DNA from: Pelomonas sp963422775
GTDB taxonomy: Bacteria > Pseudomonadota > Gammaproteobacteria > Burkholderiales > Burkholderiaceae_C
Assembly (NCBI GenBank): GCA_963422775.4
Contig: CAUJSJ030000050.1
Span: 12,805-76,804, forward strand
Length of the DNA stretch: 64,000 bases
Direction: 5' to 3'
Shown here: one piece after another, positions 26,073 through 34,559 of the stretch
How the letters are laid out: the number at the start of each line of letters is the position of its first letter
Numbering within the stretch: position 1 is the first letter of the stretch
Notes under the pieces: generated by a model
Databases searched by the model: none
What the model saw: the letters and a program-made list of their open reading frames with translations, nothing else
Told to the model about the DNA's origin: nothing
Translations under genes and position numbers: made by a program

Positions 26073-27293
26073 TCAGTGGGCAGCCCACTGGATGGTCGAG
26101 ATGTCGATGCCGTCCTTGTACATGTCCCAAAGCGGGGACAGTTCGCGCAGCTTGGCCACGCGGTCGGTCAGCACGCTGATCGCGTAGTCGATTTCTTCTT
26201 CGGTCGTGAAGCGGCCGATGGTCATGCGCAGCGAGCTGTGAGCCAGCTCGTCACTGCGGCCGAGCGCGCGCAGCACATAGCTGGGTTCCAGGCTGGCCGA
26301 CGTGCAGGCCGAGCCCGACGACACCGCCAGACCCTTGACGCCCATGATCAGCGACTCACCCTCGACGTAGTTGAACGAGATGTTCAGGTTGTGCGGCACA
26401 CGGTGCTCGAGGTCACCATTGATGAAGGTCTGCTCGACGCCGGACAGGCCTTGGATGAGGCGGTTGTGCAGCGCGCGGATGCGTTCCTGCTCGATGCCCA
26501 TCTCCTCGCGGGCAATGCGGAAGGCCTCGCCCATGCCGACGATCTGGTGCGTGGGCAGCGTGCCGGAGCGCATGCCGCGCTCGTGGCCGCCACCGTGCAT
26601 CTGGGCCTCCAGCCGCACGCGGGGCTTGCGGCGCACGTACAGCGCGCCCATGCCCTTGGGGCCGTAGGTCTTGTGCGCGGACATGCTCATCAGATCGATA
26701 GGCAACTTGGCCAGGTCGATGGCGACCTTGCCGGTGGCCTGGGCGGCATCGACGTGAAAGATGATGCCGCGCTCGCGGCAGATGTTGCCCAGTGCAACCA
26801 CGTCCTGGATGACGCCGATCTCGTTGTTCACGAACATGACCGACACGAGGATGGTGTCAGGGCGCAGCGCCGCCTTGAAGGCATCCAGGTCGAGCAGGCC
26901 GTTGGCCTGGACGTCGAGGTAGGTCACCTCGAAGCCCTGGCGCTCCAGCTCGCGCATGCTGTCCAGCGTGGCCTTGTGCTCGGTCTTGACCGTGACCAGA
27001 TGCTTGCCGCGGGTCTTGTAGAACTGCGCGGCGCCCTTGAGCGCGAGATTGATGGACTCGGTGGCGCCGGAGGTCCAGACGATCTCGCGCGGGTCGGCGC
27101 CGATCAGCTCGGCGACCTGCACGCGCGCCTTCTCGACCGCTTCTTCCGCTTCCCAGCCCCAGGCGTGACTGCGCGATGCCGGGTTGCCGAAGTGTTCGCG
27201 CAACCAGGGAACCATGGCGTCCACCACGCGGGGATCGCACGGCGTCGTGGCGCCGTAGTCGAGGTAGATCGGGAAGTGCGGTGTCATATCCAT
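26073..27293 (-). CDS. iscS: Cysteine desulfurase IscS
   Basis: 406-aa PLP-dependent class V aminotransferase-fold enzyme providing sulfur from cysteine to IscU and to tRNA thiolation. The PLP lysine lies in SMSAHKTYGPKGMGAL, and the persulfide-forming Cys in SSGSACTSASLEPSYVL. Begins 17 bases after iscR. Confidence 0.97.
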   Translation of the reverse strand: MDMTPHFPIYLDYGATTPCDPRVVDAMVPWLREHFGNPASRSHAWGWEAEEAVEKARVQVAELIGADPREIVWTSGATESINLALKGAAQFYKTRGKHLVTVKTEHKATLDSMRELERQGFEVTYLDVQANGLLDLDAFKAALRPDTILVSVMFVNNEIGVIQDVVALGNICRERGIIFHVDAAQATGKVAIDLAKLPIDLMSMSAHKTYGPKGMGALYVRRKPRVRLEAQMHGGGHERGMRSGTLPTHQIVGMGEAFRIAREEMGIEQERIRALHNRLIQGLSGVEQTFINGDLEHRVPHNLNISFNYVEGESLIMGVKGLAVSSGSACTSASLEPSYVLRALGRSDELAHSSLRMTIGRFTTEEEIDYAISVLTDRVAKLRELSPLWDMYKDGIDISTIQWAAH

Positions 27294-27310
27294 GGGAAAG
27301 GCTTGTGGTT

Positions 27311-27844
27311 TTACTTGCTGAACGCGCTGCCGAGGGCGAAGACCGAGTTGGGGGCCGTCACGCGAATCGGCTTGAGCACCGGCTGCGACGAAATCGCGCG
27401 CTTGACCGGCGCCGCCTCAACCTCGAAGCCCTTGGCCAGTTGCTCATCGGCGAGCTTGCGCAGGGAGACGGAGTCGAGGTACTCGATCATCTTGGCGTTC
27501 AGGTTGGTCCAGAGTTCATGGGTGATGCAGCGGCCGCTGTCTTCACCCATGCAGTTTTCCTTGCCGCCGCAGCCGGTGGCGTCCAGCGCCTCGTCCACGG
27601 CGACGATGATGTCGGCGACCGTGATGTTCTCGGCCTTGCGGCCCAGCGAGTAGCCGCCGCCCGGGCCACGGGTGCTTTCCACCAGTTCATGCCGGCGCAG
27701 CTTGCCAAACAGCTGCTCCAGGTAAGACAGCGAAATCTGTTGTCGTTGGCTGATCGCCGCCAGGGCCACGGGGCCCGTATTCTCGCGCAGCGCCAAGTCC
27801 AGCATCGCGGTGACTGCAAACCGGCCTTTGGTAGTGAGACGCAT
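27311..27844 (-). CDS. iscR: Fe-S cluster regulator IscR
   Basis: 177-aa Rrf2-family regulator. The winged helix occupies residues ~1-75 (RLTTKGRFAVTAMLDLAL). The three cluster cysteines are present in ATGCGGKENCMGEDSGRC, spaced C-x5-C-x7-C, where E. coli has C-x5-C-x5-C; I recall the longer spacing in related betaproteobacteria. The holo form represses isc in E. coli. Start ATG at 27844 follows an AAGGAG ribosome binding site. It heads the iscRSUA cluster. Confidence 0.95.
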   Translation of the reverse strand: MRLTTKGRFAVTAMLDLALRENTGPVALAAISQRQQISLSYLEQLFGKLRRHELVESTRGPGGGYSLGRKAENITVADIIVAVDEALDATGCGGKENCMGEDSGRCITHELWTNLNAKMIEYLDSVSLRKLADEQLAKGFEVEAAPVKRAISSQPVLKPIRVTAPNSVFALGSAFSK

Positions 27845-27875
27845 AAAAACTCCTTTGCGAGATGCCACGACCAGG

Positions 27876-27892
27876 ATTTGTCCTGGACAAAT
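27876..27892. promoter_or_regulatory. Perfect 17-bp palindrome in iscR leader
   Basis: ATTTGTCC-T-GGACAAAT is symmetric around 27884, about 32-48 bases upstream of the iscR start. It looks like an operator or a short leader hairpin. It is not an obvious match to either described IscR site class. Confidence 0.45.
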
Positions 27893-27937
27893 GATTCGGG
27901 GTTAACCCGGGACGTCCGGACAATAGCCGAGCGAACC

Positions 27938-27962
27938 ATTTCCGATGATTTTACTCGACTAC
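27938..27962. promoter_or_regulatory. Candidate type-1 IscR binding site
   Basis: By eye 19 of 25 positions agree with the published type-1 consensus ATASYYGACTRWWWYAGTCRRSTAT. It lies ~94-118 bases upstream of iscR, with a possible -10 (TATTGT on the minus strand, 27920-27925) downstream. Negative autoregulation of isc by IscR would fit. Confidence 0.4.
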
Positions 27963-28029
27963 TCGACCACTTCCTATGACCGCCAGGTATCCCTAGGTTG
28001 CGGCGGGGTTTTGCTGCGGCGCGGCAGCT

Positions 28030-30159
28030 TCAGCGGGACGAGCTCATCTTTCGAGCGCTGTCCAGGGGCACGATGTTGTCGTGTACGCGGGCGCCGAAGG
28101 CTTGCTCGCGCAATTGCGCCAACTGGTCGCGCAAGCGCGCTGCTTGTTCGAACTCCAGGTTGCGGGCGTGTTCCAGCATCTGTTTTTCGAGCAGCGCGAT
28201 CCGTTTGGCCAGATCCTTCTCCGACAAGTCCTCGACTTTGGCCGCCGCCAGCAGCTTGGCATCGTCACGCCCGGATTCGGCGGAGTAGACGCCATCGATC
28301 AGGTCCTTGATGCGCTTCTGGACGCTGCGCGGCGTGATGCCGTTTTCCTCGTTGAAGGCCATCTGCTTGGTGCGGCGGCGCTCGGTCTCTCCGATGGCCT
28401 TCTTCATCGACTCGGTGATGCGGTCACCGTAGAGAATGGCCTTGCCGTTGATGTTTCGCGCAGCGCGGCCGATGGTCTGGATCAGGCTGCGCTCGGCACG
28501 CAGGAAGCCCTCCTTGTCGGCGTCGAGGATCGCGACGAACGACACCTCGGGGATGTCCAGGCCTTCACGCAACAGATTGATGCCCACCAGCACGTCGAAG
28601 GCGCCCAGGCGCAGGTCGCGCAGGATCTCGACGCGCTCGACCGTGTCGACGTCCGAGTGCAGGTAGCGCACCTTGACGCCGTTGTCGCTGAGGTAGTCGG
28701 TCAGCTGCTCGGCCATGCGCTTGGTCAGCGTCGTGATCAGCACGCGCTCGTGGACCTCGACGCGCAGACGGATTTCCTGCAACACATCGTCCACCTGGTG
28801 TGTGGCCGGCCGCACTTCGACGATCGGGTCGACCAAGCCCGTCGGCCGCACGACCTGCTCGACCACCTGGCCGGAGTTGTCCTTCTCGTACTGGGCCGGC
28901 GTGGCCGACACGAAGATCGCCTGGCGCATCTTGCGTTCGAACTCGGCGAACTTCAGCGGCCGGTTGTCCAGCGCCGACGGGAGGCGAAAGCCATACTCAA
29001 CCAGCGTCGTCTTGCGCGCCCGGTCGCCATTGTACATGCCGCCGAACTGCCCGATCAGCACGTGGCTCTCGTCCAGGAACATGATCGCGTCCTTGGGCAG
29101 GTAGTCCACCAGCGTCGGCGGCGGGTCACCCGGCTGGGCGCCGGACAGGTGCCGCGTGTAGTTCTCGATGCCCTTGCAGTGGCCGACCTCCTGCAACATC
29201 TCCAGATCGAAACGCGTGCGCTGCTCGATGCGCTGCGCCTCGACGAGCTTGCCCTCCTTGATGAAGAAGGCCACGCGCTCGCGCAGCTCCTCCTTGATCG
29301 CGTCGGTACAGGCCAGCACGCGCTCACGCGGCGTCACGTAATGGCTGCTCGGGTAGACCGTGAAGCGCGGGATCTTCTGGCGGATCTGGCCTGTCAGCGG
29401 GTCGAACAGCGCCAGGCCTTCGATCTCGTCGTCGAACAGCTCGATGCGGATGGCCAGCTCCGAGTGCTCCGCCGGGAAGACGTCGATGGTGTCGCCGCGC
29501 ACGCGGAAGTGGCCGCGGGTGAACTCCATCTCGTTGCGGGTGTACTGCATGCGGATGAGCTGGGCGATGACGTCGCGCTGGCCCATCTTGTCGCCCACGC
29601 GCAGCGTCATCACCATCTGGTGGTAGTCGCTCGGGTTGCCGATGCCGTAGATGGCCGACACCGAGGCCACGATGACCACGTCGCGCCGTTCCAGCAGGCT
29701 TTTGGTGCAGGACAGGCGCAGTTGCTCGATGTGTTCGTTGATCGCGCTGTCCTTTTCGATGAACAGGTCGCGCTGCGGCACGTAGGCCTCGGGCTGGTAA
29801 TAGTCGTAATAGCTGACGAAGTACTCGACCGCGTTGTTCGGAAAGAAGTCCCGGAACTCGCTGTATAGCTGCGCCGCCAGCGTCTTGTTGGGGGCGAAGA
29901 CGATGGCCGGGCGGCCCAGGCGGGCGATGACATTGGCCATCGTGAAGGTCTTGCCTGAGCCCGTCACGCCCAGCAGCGTCTGGTAGCTGAGGCCGTCGTT
30001 GATGCCTTCGATCAGCTGATTGATCGCGGCCGGTTGATCCCCCGCCGGCGGGAAAGGCTGGAACAGTTCGAATGGCGAGCCTTCGAAGCTGACGAATTCG
30101 CCCTTGCATTCCTCCGAGTCACTTTCGGGACCGGGTATGACGTTCAAGGCTTCTTGCAT
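28030..30159 (-). CDS. uvrB: UvrABC system protein B
   Basis: 709-aa nucleotide-excision-repair helicase-like protein that verifies damage after UvrA loading and recruits UvrC. The Walker A motif GVTGSGKTFTMANV, the beta-hairpin YYDYYQPEAYVPQRDLFIEK, helicase motifs including FLDESHV and QTIGRAARN, and the C-terminal UVR domain (LEKQMLEHARNLEFEQAARLRDQ) are all visible. The start is placed at the ATG 30159 (MQEALNVIPGPES), because the frame upstream overlaps the divergent aminotransferase. I found no CTGT-N8-ACAG LexA box in the 117-base divergent gap. Confidence 0.96.
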   Translation of the reverse strand: MQEALNVIPGPESDSEECKGEFVSFEGSPFELFQPFPPAGDQPAAINQLIEGINDGLSYQTLLGVTGSGKTFTMANVIARLGRPAIVFAPNKTLAAQLYSEFRDFFPNNAVEYFVSYYDYYQPEAYVPQRDLFIEKDSAINEHIEQLRLSCTKSLLERRDVVIVASVSAIYGIGNPSDYHQMVMTLRVGDKMGQRDVIAQLIRMQYTRNEMEFTRGHFRVRGDTIDVFPAEHSELAIRIELFDDEIEGLALFDPLTGQIRQKIPRFTVYPSSHYVTPRERVLACTDAIKEELRERVAFFIKEGKLVEAQRIEQRTRFDLEMLQEVGHCKGIENYTRHLSGAQPGDPPPTLVDYLPKDAIMFLDESHVLIGQFGGMYNGDRARKTTLVEYGFRLPSALDNRPLKFAEFERKMRQAIFVSATPAQYEKDNSGQVVEQVVRPTGLVDPIVEVRPATHQVDDVLQEIRLRVEVHERVLITTLTKRMAEQLTDYLSDNGVKVRYLHSDVDTVERVEILRDLRLGAFDVLVGINLLREGLDIPEVSFVAILDADKEGFLRAERSLIQTIGRAARNINGKAILYGDRITESMKKAIGETERRRTKQMAFNEENGITPRSVQKRIKDLIDGVYSAESGRDDAKLLAAAKVEDLSEKDLAKRIALLEKQMLEHARNLEFEQAARLRDQLAQLREQAFGARVHDNIVPLDSARKMSSSR

Positions 30160-30276
30160 GGGGAATTCCCTGGGTTCACGGGCAAAATTGCTGCGCTGCG
30201 AAACCAGGCAGGTTAGCGCAGACCCTGATTCTTCAAGCCTCCCCTCCTGCCAACGTCCTTTCAGGAATCCCCCGCC

Positions 30277-31464
30277 ATGTCTCTCTTCGCCGATGTCACC
30301 CTTGCCCCCCGCGACCCCATCCTCGGCCTGAACGAGCAGTTCAATGCCGACACCCGCCCCGGCAAGGTCAATCTCGGCGTTGGCGTCTACTACGACGAGG
30401 CCGGCAAGCTGCCGCTGCTGAAGTGCGTCCGCGAAGCGGAAGCCGCCATGGCCGCCGCGCCCAAGCCACGCGGCTACCTGCCCATCGACGGCATCGCCGC
30501 CTATGACAAAGCGGTGCAGAAGCTCGTCTTCGGCAGCGAGCTGAAGAGTGTCGCCACGGTGCAGGCCCTGGGCGGCACGGGCGCGCTGAAGATCGGCGCG
30601 GACTTCCTCAAGCAGCTGAACCCCGCCTCCAAGGTGCTGATCTCCGACCCGAGCTGGGAAAACCACCGCGCGCTGTTCACGCAAGCCGGCTTCGCGGTCG
30701 AGACCTACCCCTACTACGACGCCGCCAAGAAGGGCATCAACTTCGACGGCATGCTGGCCGCGCTGAATGCTGCCCCGGCCGGCACCGTCGTCGTGCTGCA
30801 CGCCTGCTGCCACAACCCGACCGGCTACGACATCACGGCCGCGCAATGGACCCAGGTCGTCGCCGCCGTCAAGGCCAAGGGCCTGACGCCTTTCCTGGAC
30901 ATGGCCTACCAGGGCTTCGGCTTCGGCCTGAAGGAAGACGGCGAAGCCGTGCGCCAGTTCCTGGCCGCAGGCGTCGGCTTCTTCGTGTCCACCAGCTTCT
31001 CAAAGAGCTTCTCGCTGTACGGCGAGCGCGTCGGCGCGCTCAGCGTGGTCTGCACCAGCGACGAGGAAGCTGTGCGCGTGCTGTCGCAGCTGAAGATCAT
31101 GATCCGCACCAACTACTCCAACCCGCCGACGCACGGCGCCCAGGTCGTCGCCCAGGTGCTGGCCGACGACACCCTGCGCGCGCTTTGGGAGGAAGAGCTG
31201 GCCGGCATGCGGGTGCGCATCAAGGCGATGCGCAGTGCGCTGGTGGCCGCATTGAAGGCCGCCGGCGTGACGCAGGACCTCGGCTTCGTCACCGAGCAGC
31301 TCGGCATGTTCAGCTACTCCGGCCTGAACGCCGCGCAGATGCAGCGCCTGCGCAACGAGTTCGGTGTCTACGGCGTGGATTCGGGCCGCATCTGCGTGGC
31401 CGCACTGAACGAGGGCAATCTGCCGGTCGTCGCTGGTGCAATGGCCGCCGTGATGCGGTCTTGA
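30277..31464 (+). CDS. Aromatic/aspartate aminotransferase
   Basis: 395-aa class I PLP aminotransferase of the AspC/TyrB type. The PLP lysine is K243 in STSFSKSFSLYGERVG, with HACCHNPTG and the C-terminal GRICVAALN region (arginine binding the substrate carboxylate). It interconverts amino acids such as Asp, Tyr or Phe with 2-oxoacids; exact preference is not readable. Divergent from uvrB with a 117-base shared upstream region. A 7-bp inverted repeat at 31498-31514 follows the stop. Confidence 0.93.
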   Translation: MSLFADVTLAPRDPILGLNEQFNADTRPGKVNLGVGVYYDEAGKLPLLKCVREAEAAMAAAPKPRGYLPIDGIAAYDKAVQKLVFGSELKSVATVQALGGTGALKIGADFLKQLNPASKVLISDPSWENHRALFTQAGFAVETYPYYDAAKKGINFDGMLAALNAAPAGTVVVLHACCHNPTGYDITAAQWTQVVAAVKAKGLTPFLDMAYQGFGFGLKEDGEAVRQFLAAGVGFFVSTSFSKSFSLYGERVGALSVVCTSDEEAVRVLSQLKIMIRTNYSNPPTHGAQVVAQVLADDTLRALWEEELAGMRVRIKAMRSALVAALKAAGVTQDLGFVTEQLGMFSYSGLNAAQMQRLRNEFGVYGVDSGRICVAALNEGNLPVVAGAMAAVMRS

Positions 31465-31497
31465 TGGGGCGCCAGGCACCAGTCAAGTGCGAACGAT

Positions 31498-31514
31498 TGG
31501 CGGTTTGACCGCCA
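31498..31514 (+). terminator. Short hairpin after the aminotransferase gene
   Basis: TGGCGGT-TTG-ACCGCCA, a 7-bp stem with a 3-base loop, 34 bases after the stop codon. There is no T-run afterwards, so it is at best a weak terminator or an mRNA-stabilising end. Confidence 0.3.
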
Positions 31515-31594
31515 CTCCCATGTTGCAGCGCACAACCGCGAAAGCGTTTTCTGGCACCATCGCGGCATTCCCGGCCCTAGTTCAAGGTTTTGCC

Positions 31595-32914
31595 ATGCTG
31601 TATCAGCTCTTCGAAACCCAGCGCGCACTGCTGAGTCCCTTCTCGGAATTCGCCGCGGCATCGGCCAAGCTCTACAGCCACCCGCTGTCGCCATTCGCGC
31701 ACGGCCCCATGGCCCAGCGCGTCTCCGCCGGCCTGGACCTGATGCATCGCCTGGCCAAGGACTACGAAAAGCCCGAGTTCGACATCAAGTCGGTCGAGGT
31801 CGATGGCGTCGATGTCGCCGTGCAGGAGTTGGTGGCGCTGGAAAAGCCCTTCTGCCGCCTGCTGCGCTTCAAGCGCTACACGGATGACCTCAAGGTGCTG
31901 GGCCAGATGAAGGACCAGCCGACCGTTTTGGTCGTTGCGCCCTTGTCGGGCCACCACAGCACGCTGCTGCGCGAAACCGTCAAGCAACTGCTGAAGACGC
32001 ACAAGGTCTACATCACCGACTGGACCGACGCCCGCATGGTGCCGCTCGAAGTCGGCCCCTTCCACCTGGACGACTACATCAAGTACGTGCAGGAGTTCAT
32101 TCGCCACGTCGGCGGCGCTGACAGCCACGTCATCTCCGTCTGCCAGCCCACGGTGCCCGTGCTGGCCGCCATCTCGCTGATGGCCAGCGCCGGCGAGGCC
32201 ACGCCGCGCAGCATGACCATGATGGGCGGCCCCATCGACGCTCGCAAGAGCCCGACCGCCGTCAACAACCTGGCCATGAACCGCAGCTACAGCTGGTTCG
32301 AGAACAACGTCATCTACCGCGTGCCGACCAATTTTCCCGGTGCCGGCCGCGCGGTCTATCCAGGCTTCCTGCAGCACACCGGCTTCGTCGCGATGAACCC
32401 GGACCGCCACCTGTCCTCGCATTACGACTACTTCCTGGACCTGGTGCGCGGCGACGATGACAGCGCTGAATTCCACCGCAAGTTCTACGACGAGTACAAC
32501 GCCGTGCTCGACATGCCGGCCGAGTACTACCTCGACACCATCAAGACGGTCTTCCAGGACTTTGGCCTCGTCAACGGCACCTGGGAAGTCGACGGCCAGT
32601 TGGTGCGCCCGCAGGACATCACGACGACCGCCCTGCTGACCGTCGAAGGCGAACTGGACGACATCTCCGGCGCCGGCCAGACGCGGGCCGCCCACGACAT
32701 TTGCTCGGGCGTGCCAAAGCAGCATCAGTACCACTACGACGCCATTGGCGCCGGCCACTACGGCATCTTCTCGGGCCGCCGCTGGCGCGACAACGTCTAC
32801 CCCGAGGTGTGCAACTTCATCGCCAAGTACGAAGCCGCGCCGCTGAAAAAGACCACCAAGGCGACGCAGGCCAAGGCTGCTGCACCCGCGCCACGCTCAC
32901 GCCGAAAGGCTTGA
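31595..32914 (+). CDS. phaZ: Intracellular polyhydroxybutyrate depolymerase
   Basis: 439-aa enzyme of the PhaZa1-type family that mobilises stored PHB granules inside the cell. The catalytic cysteine is at residue 183 in SVCQPTVPVL, the same number as I recall for the Ralstonia eutropha enzyme, replacing the serine of a lipase box. No signal peptide. ATG at 31595 (MLYQLFETQRALLSPF) was chosen by family N-terminus over an upstream in-frame Met. The C-terminus is Lys/Ala-rich. The next gene begins within 10 bases, so the two are probably co-transcribed. Confidence 0.93.
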   Translation: MLYQLFETQRALLSPFSEFAAASAKLYSHPLSPFAHGPMAQRVSAGLDLMHRLAKDYEKPEFDIKSVEVDGVDVAVQELVALEKPFCRLLRFKRYTDDLKVLGQMKDQPTVLVVAPLSGHHSTLLRETVKQLLKTHKVYITDWTDARMVPLEVGPFHLDDYIKYVQEFIRHVGGADSHVISVCQPTVPVLAAISLMASAGEATPRSMTMMGGPIDARKSPTAVNNLAMNRSYSWFENNVIYRVPTNFPGAGRAVYPGFLQHTGFVAMNPDRHLSSHYDYFLDLVRGDDDSAEFHRKFYDEYNAVLDMPAEYYLDTIKTVFQDFGLVNGTWEVDGQLVRPQDITTTALLTVEGELDDISGAGQTRAAHDICSGVPKQHQYHYDAIGAGHYGIFSGRRWRDNVYPEVCNFIAKYEAAPLKKTTKATQAKAAAPAPRSRRKA

Positions 32915-32922
32915 ACGTCAGC

Positions 32923-33576
32923 GTGACCCTCGCCGAGCTGATTGACGCCGCACTGCCGCAGACCCAGTGCACCCGCTGCGGCTACCCGGATTGCCGCAGC
33001 TACGCCGAGGCCATCGCCGCCGGTGAGGCCAATATCAACCAGTGCCCGCCGGGCGGTGCCGAGGGCGTCGGCAGGCTCGCAGCGATCACCGGCCGCGCCG
33101 CTCGGCCACTGAACCCGCTCAACGGCGTCGAGGCCACCCGCGGCGTCGCCGTCATCGACGAGGCCTGGTGCATCGGCTGCACGCTGTGCATCAAGGCCTG
33201 CCCGGCGGACTGCATCGTCGGGGCTCCGAAGGCCATGCACGTCGTCGTCGCGGCCCAATGCACCGGCTGCGAACTCTGCGTGCCGGCCTGCCCGGTGGAC
33301 TGCATCTCCATGCCCGAGGTGACGACCACCACGGGCTGGGCCGCCTGGAGCCAGCCCCAGGCCGACGAGGCGCGCGAGCGCTATGCCTTCCGCCAGTTCC
33401 GCCGCCACCGCGAGGCCGAGGAGAACGAGGCAAGGCTGATCGCCAAGGCCGAGGTCAAGCTGGCCGACCTGCCCGCGGCGTCCGCCATCACGGACCCGGT
33501 GCAACTCGATCGCAAACGCGCCGCGATCGAAGCGGCACTCGCTCGCGCCCGCGCCAAGCGCGCACCCGGCGGCTGA
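32923..33576 (+). CDS. RnfB/RsxB-like iron-sulfur protein
   Basis: 217-aa electron-transfer protein. The N-terminal CTRCGYPDC plus a later Cys is the RnfB-type four-Cys cluster motif, followed by two [4Fe-4S] ferredoxin motifs (CIGCTLCIKACPADC and CTGCELCVPACPVDC). A charged helical C-terminal tail (~residues 140-217) is extra. The membrane helix of true RnfB is missing and no other rnf/rsx gene is nearby, so it may act as a soluble or accessory ferredoxin. GTG at 32923 is used; a TTG at 32911 overlapping the phaZ stop is an alternative. Confidence 0.85.
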   Translation: MTLAELIDAALPQTQCTRCGYPDCRSYAEAIAAGEANINQCPPGGAEGVGRLAAITGRAARPLNPLNGVEATRGVAVIDEAWCIGCTLCIKACPADCIVGAPKAMHVVVAAQCTGCELCVPACPVDCISMPEVTTTTGWAAWSQPQADEARERYAFRQFRRHREAEENEARLIAKAEVKLADLPAASAITDPVQLDRKRAAIEAALARARAKRAPGG

Positions 33577-33579
33577 CCC

Positions 33580-34404
33580 TCAGCGCGAGCGCCGGCGGGC
33601 CACGAAGCCGGCGAAACCCAGCCCCGCCAGCAGCAGCGCGGCACTCGACGGTTCGGGCACCGGCGCGGCCAGCACCTCGATGTCCACCCGCGCAAACGCG
33701 CCCTGGTTGCTGAAATCCAGGGCACCCCACTGGTAGCCCGCCGGCACGAAGTTCTGGCTGGCGAAGCTCAGGTACGGGTTGCCGGTGACGAGGTGGACGA
33801 CGCCATGCTCGTCCGTGCCCTGGTTGGGCCCTGTCTGGCCACCCCCGATGCCGAAGGCGGCGTTGGCCAACGAGTAGCGGAAGTCGTTGACCTCGGTACC
33901 GGCGTCCCAGACCTGGCCGGCGCCGCCCACCAGCAGCGAGATCTTGCCGCCGTTGGCCAGGCTGGACAGGTCGAACTGGGTCGCGTTGTCATTGCCGATG
34001 AAGAAGTCGTTGCTGACCACGACCATGGCCGCGTAGCTGAAGTAGCGGTTGACGCCAGACAGGTCCACGCCGGTCAGCGTCAGCGAGCGCACCGCGCCCG
34101 GGAAGGCCGGCGGCCCCGGCAAGGTGCCCTGGACGCCGCCCGAGGCCGTCGCCCCGAAGATGGTGCTCAACTGCGCCGCACTGCCGTCCTCGGCCGCGCG
34201 CTCGATGCCCAGCGACGCCGCGTAGCCCGCGTCGAACGAATCGAAGCTGCCGTTGTGAAACCCCACCCAAAGCGGCGCTATGCCCACGCCGCCGACCGGG
34301 GCCAGTTGGGTCAGCGTCACCTTCACATCCGCGGCCTGAGCGGCCTGCGTGACGGCACCCAGCGTCAGCGTGGCGGCGGCCAGCGCAATCGAAGCAGTCT
34401 TCAT
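33580..34404 (-). CDS. Secreted spondin-domain-like protein with PEP-CTERM sorting signal
   Basis: 274-aa exported protein. The signal peptide is at residues ~1-24 (MKTASIALAAATLTLG...AQA). The body resembles bacterial Spondin_N domains (VTLTQLAPVGGVGIAPLWVG, then FDSFDAGYAASLGIERAAEDG). The C-terminus is a PEP-CTERM signal: VPEPSSAALLLAGLGFAGF followed by RRRSR, recognised by an exosortase not present in this window. GGAG lies 8 bases before the ATG. Convergent with the RnfB-like gene (3-base gap) and divergent from a two-component pair. Spondin assignment is from recognition, moderately sure. Confidence 0.82.
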   Translation of the reverse strand: MKTASIALAAATLTLGAVTQAAQAADVKVTLTQLAPVGGVGIAPLWVGFHNGSFDSFDAGYAASLGIERAAEDGSAAQLSTIFGATASGGVQGTLPGPPAFPGAVRSLTLTGVDLSGVNRYFSYAAMVVVSNDFFIGNDNATQFDLSSLANGGKISLLVGGAGQVWDAGTEVNDFRYSLANAAFGIGGGQTGPNQGTDEHGVVHLVTGNPYLSFASQNFVPAGYQWGALDFSNQGAFARVDIEVLAAPVPEPSSAALLLAGLGFAGFVARRRSR

Positions 34405-34559
34405 CGGTATCTCCAGGGTTGGCGTGGGACATCCACAACCGCCATCGTCGAACCCGATCCGCCACAAGTCCTCACCGGCTGGTCCCGGCGCCGTGAGGAC
34501 TGAGTCGGCCGGGTTGGCTGCAATGCGTAAGCCTGCGCGTGTTGCGCCGACTGATCCCC

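Noticed and set aside
30160..30276. LexA box for uvrB
   Set aside because: No CTGT-N8-ACAG-type sequence was found in the divergent region.
30160..30846. Extended N-terminus for UvrB reaching 30846
   Set aside because: The extension overlaps the divergent aminotransferase gene and does not resemble UvrB; the family N-terminus begins at 30159.
32923..33576. Annotating the RnfB-like gene as part of an Rnf/Rsx complex
   Set aside because: No rnfA, C, D, E or G neighbours and no N-terminal membrane helix.
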